From Rubrivivax sp. (GTDB taxonomy: Bacteria > Pseudomonadota > Gammaproteobacteria > Burkholderiales > Burkholderiaceae_C), in the NCBI GenBank assembly GCA_016719535.1, contig JADJYX010000013.1, forward strand, positions 384,681 through 448,680: a stretch of 64,000 nucleotides of DNA. The letters are read 5' to 3'. Shown one piece after another: positions 9,920 to 17,336 of the stretch. Within the stretch, counting starts at the first letter, position 1. The number at the start of each line of letters is the position of its first letter. The notes below the pieces were generated by a model. That model searched no databases and had not been told where the DNA came from. It saw only the letters and a list, made by a program, of their open reading frames with translations. The translations under genes and the position numbers were made by a program.

Positions 9920-10873
9920 ATGAAGCTGTCCCGCATCCTGACGCTGGCCGCCGCGCTGGCCGTGGCCGCCGGCGCCGCCCAGGCCCAGCAGTTCTTCCGC
10001 ATCGGCACCGGCGGCACCGCCGGCACCTACTACCCGGTGGGCGGCATGATCGCCAATGCCGTCAGCCAGCCGGGCAAGATCGTCGCCACGGCGCAGGCCA
10101 GCAACGGCTCGCTGGCCAACGTCACCGCCATCAACGGCGGCGCGATGGAATCGGGCTTCAGCCAGGCCGACGTCGCCACCTGGGCGCAGAAGGGCACCGG
10201 CATCTTCGAGGGCAAGCCCAACATCCCGGGCCTGCGGCTGATCGCCAACCTCTATCCCGAGAGCGTGCACGTCGTCGTCAAGAAGGGCAGCGGCATCAAG
10301 TCAGTGGCAGACCTCAAGGGCAAGCGCGTCGCGCTGGACGAGCCCGGTTCGGGCACGCTGGTCAATGCGCGCGCCATCCTGGCCGCCTATGGCATCACCG
10401 AGCGCGACATCAAGCCCGAATACATCAAGCCCAACCAGGCCGGCGACAAGATGAAGGACGGCTCGCTCGATGCCTTCTTCTTCACCGGCGGTGCGCCCGC
10501 CGGCGCCATCGCCGAGCTGGCCAGCGCGGGCAGCGGCATCGACATCCTGCCGATCGACGGCCCGCAGGCCGAGGCGCTGAAGAAGAACAGCGGCTTCTTC
10601 GCCGACGACGTCATCGCCGCCGACACCTACAAGGGCGTGGGCCAGGTGAAGACGATCGCGGTGGGTGCGCAATGGGTCACCAGCGACAAGGCCGACGCCA
10701 ATACGGTGTACGAGATCACCAAGGCGCTGTTCAGCGACGCCGCGCAGAAGACCCTGGCCGCCGGCCACGCCAAGGGCAAGTTCATCACCAAGGAAAACGC
10801 CGTCAAGGGCGCGGGCATCCCCTTCCACCCGGGTGCCGAACGCTTCTACAAGGAAGCCGGCCTGATCAAGTGA
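9920..10873 (+). CDS. TAXI-family TRAP transporter substrate-binding protein
   Basis: A 317-residue periplasmic receptor with a signal peptide (MKLSRILTLAAALAVAAGAA, cleavage after AQA) and the TAXI hallmark IGTGGTAGTYYPVGG right after it. TAXI proteins deliver organic acids such as glutamate or alpha-ketoglutarate-like ligands to fused TRAP permeases; the ligand here is unknown. AGGAG lies 10 nt before the start. The partner permease is immediately downstream, but a strong terminator separates them, which should give more receptor than permease. Confidence 0.92.
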   Translation: MKLSRILTLAAALAVAAGAAQAQQFFRIGTGGTAGTYYPVGGMIANAVSQPGKIVATAQASNGSLANVTAINGGAMESGFSQADVATWAQKGTGIFEGKPNIPGLRLIANLYPESVHVVVKKGSGIKSVADLKGKRVALDEPGSGTLVNARAILAAYGITERDIKPEYIKPNQAGDKMKDGSLDAFFFTGGAPAGAIAELASAGSGIDILPIDGPQAEALKKNSGFFADDVIAADTYKGVGQVKTIAVGAQWVTSDKADANTVYEITKALFSDAAQKTLAAGHAKGKFITKENAVKGAGIPFHPGAERFYKEAGLIK

Positions 10874-10899
10874 GCGCCTTCGCAGGCTGATCGGCAACG

Positions 10900-10928
10900 G
10901 GGCGGCCCAGCGGGCCGCCCTCCTTTTT
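10900..10928 (+). terminator. Strong intrinsic terminator between TAXI receptor and permease genes
   Basis: A 9-bp GC stem (GGGCGGCCC, loop AGC, GGGCCGCCC; 10900-10920) is followed by TCCTTTTT. It sits inside what is otherwise a two-gene operon, so it probably acts as a partial terminator limiting permease expression. Confidence 0.85.
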
Positions 10929-10944
10929 GCGGCGCCCCGCACCC

Positions 10945-13122
10945 ATGACCACCACCACCCTCGACGACCAGAAGCTGCAGGAGCTCGAGCAGAAATACGA
11001 CCCCGAGATGCGCTTCCGGCCGCTCACGGCCTGGGCCGCGACGCTGGTGGGGGCGCTGCTGATCGCGCTGTCGCTGTTCCACTACTACACCGCGGGCTTC
11101 GGGCTGCTGCAGGAGATCACGCACCGCGGCGTGCACCTGGCCTTCGTGCTGGGGTTGATCTTCCTCGTCTTCCCGCACCGCCGCGCGCTGCTGGAAAAGG
11201 CGGCCGAACACCGCTGGCACGCACCCGGCAACGTGCCCTGGCTGGACTGGCTGCTGGCGCTCGCCATCGCCGCCTCGGTGCTCTACATCCCCTGGATCTT
11301 CGAGGACCTGGCCTTCCGCGTCGGCAACCCCGGCACGCTGGACGTGGCCATGGGCTCGATCCTCATCGTCGCGCTGCTGGAAGCCACGCGCCGCAGCATG
11401 GGCTGGCCGCTGCCGGTGATCGCCATCCTGTTCATGGTCTATGCGCTGGCCGGGCCGTTTTTTCCGGGCCTGCTCAAGCATGCCGGCGCCAGCTGGAGCC
11501 AGCTCGTCAACCACCAGTACCTCACCAGCCAGGGCATCTACGGCGTGGCGGTGGGCGTGGTGGCGACCTATGTCTTCCACTTCGTGCTCTTCGGCGTGCT
11601 GGCCACGCGCATCGGCCTCGGGCAGCTCTTCCTCGACGTCGCCTCCGCCATCGCCGGGCGCTATGCCGGCGGGCCGGCCAAGGTCAGCGTCTTCGGCTCG
11701 GCGATGTTCGGCACGCTGTCGGGCAGCTCGGTGGCCAATGCGGTGACGGTGGGCTCGCTGACCATCCCGGCGATGATCCGCGTCGGCTACAAGCGCGAAT
11801 TTGCCGGTGCGGTCGAGGCCGCCAGCTCCACCGGCGGGCAGATCACGCCGCCGGTGCTGGGCGCGGCGGCCTTCCTGATGATCGAATTCCTGTCGGTGCC
11901 CTACCAGACGATCATCGTCGCCGCCGCCATCCCCGCCTTCATGCACTTTTTCGGCGTCTTCATGCAGGTGCACTTCGAGGCCAAGCGCTACGGCCTGCGC
12001 GGCCTGACCGAGGAAGAGATGCCCCGGCTGCGCCAGAGTTTTGCCGAGCGTTGGCCGACGCTGATCCCGCTGCTGCTGCTGATCACCATCCTCGTCAGCG
12101 GGCGCACGCCGTATCTGGCCGCCTTCACCGGCATCAGCAGCTGCGCCATCGTCGGCGTGGTCACGCGCGTGAAGGGCAATACCCTCGTCAACTGGGCGCT
12201 GCTGGCGCTGCTGCATGCGCTGCTGCTGGTGCTGGTCTTCGGCGGCATCGAAAGCGAAGCCGTCAAGCTGGCGGTCTTCGGCGCGGCCGTGCTGGCCACG
12301 CTGGCGGGCGTCAAGGCCTTCGGCATCCAGGGCCGCATCGCGCTGCCGGCGCTGGTGGAGGCCTTCAGCACCGGCGCCAAATATGCGCTGGCGGTGGGTG
12401 CGGCCGCGGCCACCGTGGGCATCGTCATCGGCGTCGTCACGCTCACCGGCGTCGGCTTCAAGCTCAGCACCATCATCACCGGCGCCGCGCAGGCGGTGGC
12501 CGGCGGCGTGGGCGGCCTGCTGCCGGCCGCACTGGTCGACCCCAAGGCGCTGACGCTGCTGGTGGCGCTGGCGATGACCGGGCTGGTGTGCATCCTGCTG
12601 GGTGCCGGCATCCCCACCACGGCCAACTACATCATCATGGTCACGGTGGCCGCGCCCACGCTGGTGCTGCTGGGCGTGGAGCCGCTGGTCGCGCACTTCT
12701 TCGTCTTCTATTACGGCGTGCTGGCCGACATCACGCCGCCGGTGGCGCTGGCGGCCTATGCCGCCGCCGGCATGGCGGGCAGCGATCCCTTCAAGACCGG
12801 CAATACCGCCTTCCGGCTCGGCCTGGCGAAGGCGCTGGTGCCTTTCGTCTTCGTCTTCTCGCCGGCGCTGCTGATCGTCACCCAGGGCTTCACGCTCTAC
12901 GACTTCACGGTCACCTTCGTCGGCTGCGTGCTCGGCATCACCTTGCTGGCGGCGGCGCTGTCGAAATTCTTCCTGGTGGAGATGACGCGCACCGAGCAGC
13001 TGCTGTGCGTGGCCGGCGCGCTGCTGATGATCGCGCCCGGCCTGCTGCCGACGCTGGTCGGCGCCATACTGGCGCTGCCGATGCTGCTGCGGCAGCTGGC
13101 CGCCTGGCGGCGGTCGGCCTGA
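10945..13122 (+). CDS. TRAP transporter fused permease (small plus large subunit)
   Basis: A 725-residue polytopic membrane protein of the 4TM/12TM fused TRAP type that partners TAXI receptors and uses a Na+ or H+ gradient for uptake. The N-terminal third corresponds to the DctQ-like part; the large part contains the DctM-like segments FGTLSGSSVANAVTVGS, GGQITPPVLGAAAF and later GAGIPTTANYIIMV and ADITPPVALAAYAAAG, the two inverted repeats of the transport domain. The start MTTTTLDDQKLQ at 10945 is chosen over the upstream in-frame codon; no good Shine-Dalgarno is visible, so it may depend on readthrough from the receptor gene. Confidence 0.93.
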   Translation: MTTTTLDDQKLQELEQKYDPEMRFRPLTAWAATLVGALLIALSLFHYYTAGFGLLQEITHRGVHLAFVLGLIFLVFPHRRALLEKAAEHRWHAPGNVPWLDWLLALAIAASVLYIPWIFEDLAFRVGNPGTLDVAMGSILIVALLEATRRSMGWPLPVIAILFMVYALAGPFFPGLLKHAGASWSQLVNHQYLTSQGIYGVAVGVVATYVFHFVLFGVLATRIGLGQLFLDVASAIAGRYAGGPAKVSVFGSAMFGTLSGSSVANAVTVGSLTIPAMIRVGYKREFAGAVEAASSTGGQITPPVLGAAAFLMIEFLSVPYQTIIVAAAIPAFMHFFGVFMQVHFEAKRYGLRGLTEEEMPRLRQSFAERWPTLIPLLLLITILVSGRTPYLAAFTGISSCAIVGVVTRVKGNTLVNWALLALLHALLLVLVFGGIESEAVKLAVFGAAVLATLAGVKAFGIQGRIALPALVEAFSTGAKYALAVGAAAATVGIVIGVVTLTGVGFKLSTIITGAAQAVAGGVGGLLPAALVDPKALTLLVALAMTGLVCILLGAGIPTTANYIIMVTVAAPTLVLLGVEPLVAHFFVFYYGVLADITPPVALAAYAAAGMAGSDPFKTGNTAFRLGLAKALVPFVFVFSPALLIVTQGFTLYDFTVTFVGCVLGITLLAAALSKFFLVEMTRTEQLLCVAGALLMIAPGLLPTLVGAILALPMLLRQLAAWRRSA

Positions 13123-13170
13123 GCACCCGCTGATCCGGCTCCGCGGGTCGATCGGTGGCTGCAGCGGCCA

Positions 13171-14640
13171 TCATGCCCCCTCGGCCGGCCAGCGCCGAAG
13201 CCCCTGCGCCAGCAGCGGCGCCACGCGCTGCGCGGCCTGCGCCAGCGCGGCGTCGCCGAAGCCGGCATAACCGAACAGCCAGCCGCGCCGCGGCGATTCG
13301 ATCGCATAGCGGCTCAGCGGCGCCAGCGCCACGCCGGCGCGCAGCGCGCGATTCGACAGCCCCGCATCGTCGCTGCCCGGCGGCACCTCCAGCAGCAGGT
13401 GCAGGCCCTGTTCGGCCGCCGCCAGGCGCACGCGTCCGCCGCTGGCGTCGGCCAGCGCCTGGATCAGCACGCGCTGGCGTTGCGGGTAGAGCTCGCGCAT
13501 GCGGTTGAGGTGCCGCAGCAGGTGACCCTCGGCAATGAAGCGCGCCAGCACCGCCTGCTGCTCGCCCGGGGCATGGCGGTCGGCCAGCGCGCGCGCAGCG
13601 GCAAAGGCCGGCAACAGCGCATGCGGCAGCACCACGAAGCCCAGCCGCAGCCCCGGGTGCAGCGTCTTGCTGAAGGTGCCGACATGCAGCACGCGAGCGG
13701 CACCGCCGGCAGGGTCCAGCAGGCTGGTCAGCGCCGGGATGCGGTGCGCGCCGTACTGGAATTCGCCGTCGTAGTCGTCCTCCACCACCCAGCCGTCGTG
13801 GCTGCGCGCCCAGTCCAGCAGCGCCAGCCGCCGCTTCAGGCTCATGCGCACGCCGGTCGGAAACTGGTGCGTGGGCGAGACCATCAGCAGCTTCGCGCGC
13901 GGCCAGCGCGCGGCGCCCTCGGCGATGGCCAGGCCCTCGTCGTCCACCGCCACCGGCCGCACCCGCGCGCCATGGCCCATCAGCGCGGCGCGGATGCCGG
14001 GGTAGCCGGGGTCCTCGACCATCACCTCGTCGCCGGGGTCGAGCAGCAGCCGGCCGATGAGGTCCAGCGCCTGCTGCGAGCCGCTGCACACCAGCACCTG
14101 GCCGGCATCGCAGCGCACCCCGCGCGAGGCCCACAGCCACTGCGCGATGGCCTCGCGCAGCGCAGTCAGGCCGGCCGGGTCGAGGTAGTGGGCCAGTGCC
14201 TGGCGTTCGGCCACGCCGAGCTGGCGGGTCAGCCGGTCCCACAGCGCAAAGGGGAAGCTCGCCACCTCGGGCGCGCCGATGCGAAAGGGCATCGCCATCG
14301 CCAGCGGCGGCTGCCAGCGCTGCGCGGTATCGGCGATCAGCTGCCCGCGTCGCGACAGCGCGGGCAGCGGCGCCGAACGCCGCGGCGGCGGCTGGCGCAG
14401 CGGCGGCAGGTCGGGTGCCACGTAGCTGCCGTCGCCCACGCGCGCCACCACGTAGCCCTCGGCCCGCAAGCGCTCCAGCGCCCACAGCACGGTGTTGCGC
14501 GACACGCCCAGCGTCACCGCATGCGCGCGCGACGGCGGCAGCCGCGCACCCGCGGGCAGGCTGCCCTGCTCGATCGCCGCGCGCAGCTGGCGGTAGACCT
14601 GCAGGCGCAGCGGCGGGTCGGGATTGGTCCTGCGCGGCAT
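13171..14640 (-). CDS. MocR/PdxR-type regulator (GntR HTH fused to aminotransferase-like domain)
   Basis: A 489-residue regulator. An N-terminal GntR winged helix (about residues 8-78, with LPPSRAHAVTLGVSRNTVLWA) is joined to a fold-type I aminotransferase domain whose PLP lysine is in TFSKTLHPGLRLG. MocR proteins sense PLP or amino-type ligands and usually act on adjacent divergent genes. AGGAG precedes the ATG at 14640. It faces the OsmC-PaiB-GNAT genes across only 67 bp, so these are the probable targets. It is not necessarily PdxR in the strict sense because no pdx genes are adjacent. Confidence 0.88.
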   Translation of the reverse strand: MPRRTNPDPPLRLQVYRQLRAAIEQGSLPAGARLPPSRAHAVTLGVSRNTVLWALERLRAEGYVVARVGDGSYVAPDLPPLRQPPPRRSAPLPALSRRGQLIADTAQRWQPPLAMAMPFRIGAPEVASFPFALWDRLTRQLGVAERQALAHYLDPAGLTALREAIAQWLWASRGVRCDAGQVLVCSGSQQALDLIGRLLLDPGDEVMVEDPGYPGIRAALMGHGARVRPVAVDDEGLAIAEGAARWPRAKLLMVSPTHQFPTGVRMSLKRRLALLDWARSHDGWVVEDDYDGEFQYGAHRIPALTSLLDPAGGAARVLHVGTFSKTLHPGLRLGFVVLPHALLPAFAAARALADRHAPGEQQAVLARFIAEGHLLRHLNRMRELYPQRQRVLIQALADASGGRVRLAAAEQGLHLLLEVPPGSDDAGLSNRALRAGVALAPLSRYAIESPRRGWLFGYAGFGDAALAQAAQRVAPLLAQGLRRWPAEGA

Positions 14641-14707
14641 GGCAGATTGGCTCCTGGGCGGTGACGATAGCGCGTTAGTCTGCGGGGCCATTGCAACCCG
14701 CAGCGCC

Positions 14708-15181
14708 ATGCACGAATACACCGCCACCACCCACTGGCAACGCCATGCCGGCGAGGCCTTCACCGACAACCACTACCACCGCCGCCACGACTGGCGCTTC
14801 GACGGCGGCGCGGTGGTGGCGGGCTCGTCGTCGCCGCTGTCGGTGCCGCTGCCGCATTCCGACGCCGCCGCGGTCGACCCCGAGGAGGCCTTCGTCGCCG
14901 CGCTCTCCAGCTGCCACCTGCTGTGGTTCCTGTCGCTGGCCGGCCGCGCCGGGTGGGTGGTCGACGACTACCGCGACGACGCCGTGGGCGTGATGACGCA
15001 CAACGCCGCCGGCCGCGTCGCCATCACCCAGGTCACGCTGCGCCCGTGCGTGCGCTTCGGCGGCGACCGCCGCCCCACGCCCGAGCAGCACGCGGCGCTG
15101 CACCACCAGGCGCACGAGCGCTGCTACATCGCCAACTCGGTGAGCAGCGAGGTGCGCTGCGAAGCCACGCTGATGGACTGA
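14708..15181 (+). CDS. OsmC/Ohr-family peroxiredoxin-like protein
   Basis: A 157-residue OsmC-type protein with both redox cysteines: Cys69 in ALSSCHLLWFLSLA and Cys139 in HERCYIANSV. The family reduces organic hydroperoxides with dihydrolipoyl-type donors in the cytoplasm. It is first in a tight three-gene run with a PaiB-type and a GNAT protein (3 bp to the next start, then an ATGA overlap), and faces a MocR regulator, suggesting shared control. Confidence 0.88.
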   Translation: MHEYTATTHWQRHAGEAFTDNHYHRRHDWRFDGGAVVAGSSSPLSVPLPHSDAAAVDPEEAFVAALSSCHLLWFLSLAGRAGWVVDDYRDDAVGVMTHNAAGRVAITQVTLRPCVRFGGDRRPTPEQHAALHHQAHERCYIANSVSSEVRCEATLMD

Positions 15182-15184
15182 CCC

Positions 15185-15796
15185 ATGTACCTGCCCCGGC
15201 ACTTCGAATGCACCGATCCGGCCGTGCTGCACGACGTGGTGCGCCGCTTCCCGCTCGCCACCTGGGCCACCGTGGTCGACGGCGCGCCGCTGGTCAACCA
15301 CGTGCCCTTCCGGCTCGACCCCACGCGCGGCGAGCACGGCACGCTGGTCGGCCACGTGGCGCGCGCCAATCCGGTGTGGCGCACGCCGGCACCCAGCGTG
15401 CTCGTCTTCCAGGGCGCCGACGGCTACGTCTCGCCGTCGTGGTACCCGGTCAAGCAGGTGCACGGCAAGGTGGTGCCGACCTGGAACTATGCCGTCGTGC
15501 ACGCGCACGGCACGCCGCAGCCGATCGAGGACCGTGCGGCGCTGCTGGCCATCGTCAGCCGCCTGACCGACGACCACGAGGCCGGCCAGGCCAAGCCGTG
15601 GGCGGTGACCGACGCGCCGCCCGACTACATCGAGCAGATGCTGGGTGCCATCGTCGGCATCGAGGTCCCGGTGCAGCGCTGGGTCGGCAAATTCAAGCTC
15701 AGCCAGAACCGCAGCGCCGCCGACCACGGCAGCGTGGTGGCCGCCCTGCAGGGCCATCCCCTGGCCGGATTCATGAGGGCCCATGCACCGCCATGA
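15185..15796 (+). CDS. PaiB-family FMN-binding protein
   Basis: A 203-residue split-barrel protein of the PaiB/FMN-binding negative-regulator family: MYLPRHFECTD start, PLVNHVPFRLD, GHVARANPVWR, the central FQGADGYVSPSWYP and VPTWNYAVVHAHG, and the C-terminal KLSQNRSAAD. In Bacillus, PaiB acts with the acetyltransferase PaiA; here too a GNAT gene follows with overlapping ATGA. Whether it binds DNA or oxidises a substrate is unknown. Confidence 0.88.
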   Translation: MYLPRHFECTDPAVLHDVVRRFPLATWATVVDGAPLVNHVPFRLDPTRGEHGTLVGHVARANPVWRTPAPSVLVFQGADGYVSPSWYPVKQVHGKVVPTWNYAVVHAHGTPQPIEDRAALLAIVSRLTDDHEAGQAKPWAVTDAPPDYIEQMLGAIVGIEVPVQRWVGKFKLSQNRSAADHGSVVAALQGHPLAGFMRAHAPP

Positions 15797-16230
15797 TCAC
15801 CATCGACACCCTCACCGATGCCGACCGCGACGCCTGGGGCCGACTGGCCGCCGGCTACAAGCGCTTCTACAACACGCCCACCACGGCGGCCGAATACGAC
15901 GAGGCCTGGCGCCGCCTGCGCACCGGCGATGGTGTGCAGGCCTTCGGCGCACGGCTGGACGGGCAGCTGGTCGGCATCGTGCACTTCCTCTTCCACACCG
16001 GCACCTGGACGCGCACGCAGTGCTACCTGCAGGACCTCTATACCGACGAGGCGTGCCGTGGCCGCGGCGTGGCGCGTGCGCTGATCGGGCGCGTGGCGCA
16101 GGCCGCGCAGCAAGCCGGCGCCACGCGGCTGTACTGGCTGACGCAGGAGACCAACCTCACCGCCCGCGCGCTCTACGACCGCGTGGCGCAGTACAAGGGC
16201 TTCATCCGCTACGACTTCCCGCTGGCCTGA
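15793..16230 (+). CDS. GNAT-family N-acetyltransferase
   Basis: A 145-residue acetyltransferase with the acetyl-CoA loop CRGRGVARALI (motif A) and the C-terminal YWLTQETNLTARALYDRVAQYKGF segment typical of small-molecule GNATs. The substrate is not apparent. The start overlaps the PaiB-like stop (ATGA). The PaiA-like pairing suggests an amine substrate, but that is an inference from context only. Confidence 0.87.
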   Translation: MITIDTLTDADRDAWGRLAAGYKRFYNTPTTAAEYDEAWRRLRTGDGVQAFGARLDGQLVGIVHFLFHTGTWTRTQCYLQDLYTDEACRGRGVARALIGRVAQAAQQAGATRLYWLTQETNLTARALYDRVAQYKGFIRYDFPLA

Positions 16231-16239
16231 AGAGGCCAC

Positions 16240-17160
16240 TCAGGACAGCCGCGCCACCCCCGGCAAAGGGCAGGCATAGATGGCGTTGCGCAAGGCCGCG
16301 ATCGCCTCGTAGCGCGGGAAGGTGCGCCGCCAGGCCAGCACCACGCGCCGCGTCGGCGCGGGGTCGGCGAAGGGGATGTAGCGGATGTGCGGCTGCACGT
16401 CCTTGGGCACGCTGAGTTGCGGCACCACCGTCACGCCCATGCCCGAGGCCACCATGTACTTGATGGTCTCCAGCGACGAGCCTTCGAAGCTCTTGCGGAT
16501 GCCTTCCGCGTCCGACGAGAAGCGTGCGTACTCGGGGCAGACCTCGAGCACATGGTCGCGGAAGCAGTGGCCGGTGCCCAGCAGCAGCATGGTCTCGGCC
16601 TTGAGCTCCTCGGCGGTGATGGACTTGCGCCGGGCCAGCGGGTGGTTCACGGGCACCGCAGCCATGAAGGGCTCGTCGTAGAGCGGCGCCACCGCCAGCC
16701 CGGTATCGGGGAAGGGCTCGGCCATGATGGCGCAGTCGAGCTCGCCGGTGCGCAGCATCTCCAGCAACCGCGCGGTGAAATTCTCCTGCAGCATCAGCGG
16801 CATCTGCGGCACGCGCTCGATGGCGTTCCTCACCAGGTCGGGCAGCAGGTAGGGGCCGATGGTATAGATCACGCCCAGGCGCAGCGGGCCGCTGACCGGG
16901 TCCTTGCCGCGCTTGGCGATCTCCTTGATGGCCGCTGCCTGCTCGATCACCTGCTGCGCCTGGCGCACGATCTCCTCGCCCAGCGGCGTCACCGACACCT
17001 CGCTGGCACCGCGCTCGAAGATCTTGACGTCGAGCTCCTCCTCGAGCTTCTTGATGGCGACGCTGAGCGTGGGCTGCGACACGAAGCAGGCCTCGGCCGC
17101 GCGGCCGAAGTGGCGCTCGCGGGCGACGGCGACGATGTACTTCAGTTCGGTCAGCGTCAT
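16240..17160 (-). CDS. oxyR: Hydrogen peroxide sensor and LysR-type regulator OxyR
   Basis: A 306-residue LysR regulator: N-terminal HTH with TLSVAIKKLEEEL, then the effector domain with GTGHCFRDHVLEVCPE. Cys199 and Cys208 fall exactly at the positions of the E. coli OxyR disulfide switch, which identifies the protein. OxyR activates katG, ahp and dps-type genes on oxidation. A CACAAT -10-like element lies 7 nt upstream of the ATG, pointing to a leaderless mRNA. The recG gene is upstream on the same strand; the oxyR-recG neighbourhood recurs in beta- and gammaproteobacteria. Confidence 0.95.
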   Translation of the reverse strand: MTLTELKYIVAVARERHFGRAAEACFVSQPTLSVAIKKLEEELDVKIFERGASEVSVTPLGEEIVRQAQQVIEQAAAIKEIAKRGKDPVSGPLRLGVIYTIGPYLLPDLVRNAIERVPQMPLMLQENFTARLLEMLRTGELDCAIMAEPFPDTGLAVAPLYDEPFMAAVPVNHPLARRKSITAEELKAETMLLLGTGHCFRDHVLEVCPEYARFSSDAEGIRKSFEGSSLETIKYMVASGMGVTVVPQLSVPKDVQPHIRYIPFADPAPTRRVVLAWRRTFPRYEAIAALRNAIYACPLPGVARLS

Positions 17161-17167
17161 GGCGGCG

Positions 17168-17173
17168 ATTGTG
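17168..17173 (-). promoter_or_regulatory. -10-like element 7 nt before oxyR
   Basis: CACAAT on the minus strand is followed by 7 nt (CGCCGCC) and the ATG, leaving no space for a ribosome-binding site. The same arrangement occurs at several genes here. Promoter activity is inferred. Confidence 0.4.
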
Positions 17174-17192
17174 CCGAGTCAGGACGCGTTGC

Positions 17193-17326
17193 GGCGCAAA
17201 GCGGCCGCTGGTCGTTGGCTCGACCGGGCGCTTCGAGACTGCGGATGTCACCCCGGCAGGGGGCGGGGGGGGCATCCGCAGTCAGAACCCAGCACCGAGC
17301 CAGCCCAGCCCCGGCCGCTTTGCGCC
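17193..17326. repeat. Nested palindromic element between recG and oxyR
   Basis: The outer arms GGCGCAAAGCGGCCG (17193-17207) and its exact complement (17312-17326) are extended by similar imperfect sequence (GGCTCG/CGAGCC). Inside lies a second perfect 11-bp dyad, GACTGCGGATG (17237-17247) with its complement at 17273-17283, around a G-rich loop. The whole 134 bp can fold into one long branched stem. It fills nearly all of the recG-oxyR gap. It may be a miniature palindromic element of the REP/MITE type; copy number elsewhere cannot be seen. Confidence 0.6.
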
Positions 17327-17336
17327 GTCAGCCGCC

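Noticed and set aside
16350..17160. Possible CbbR/CysB-type LysR instead of OxyR
   Set aside because: The two cysteines at 199 and 208 in the GTGHCF..VCPE context are specific to OxyR.
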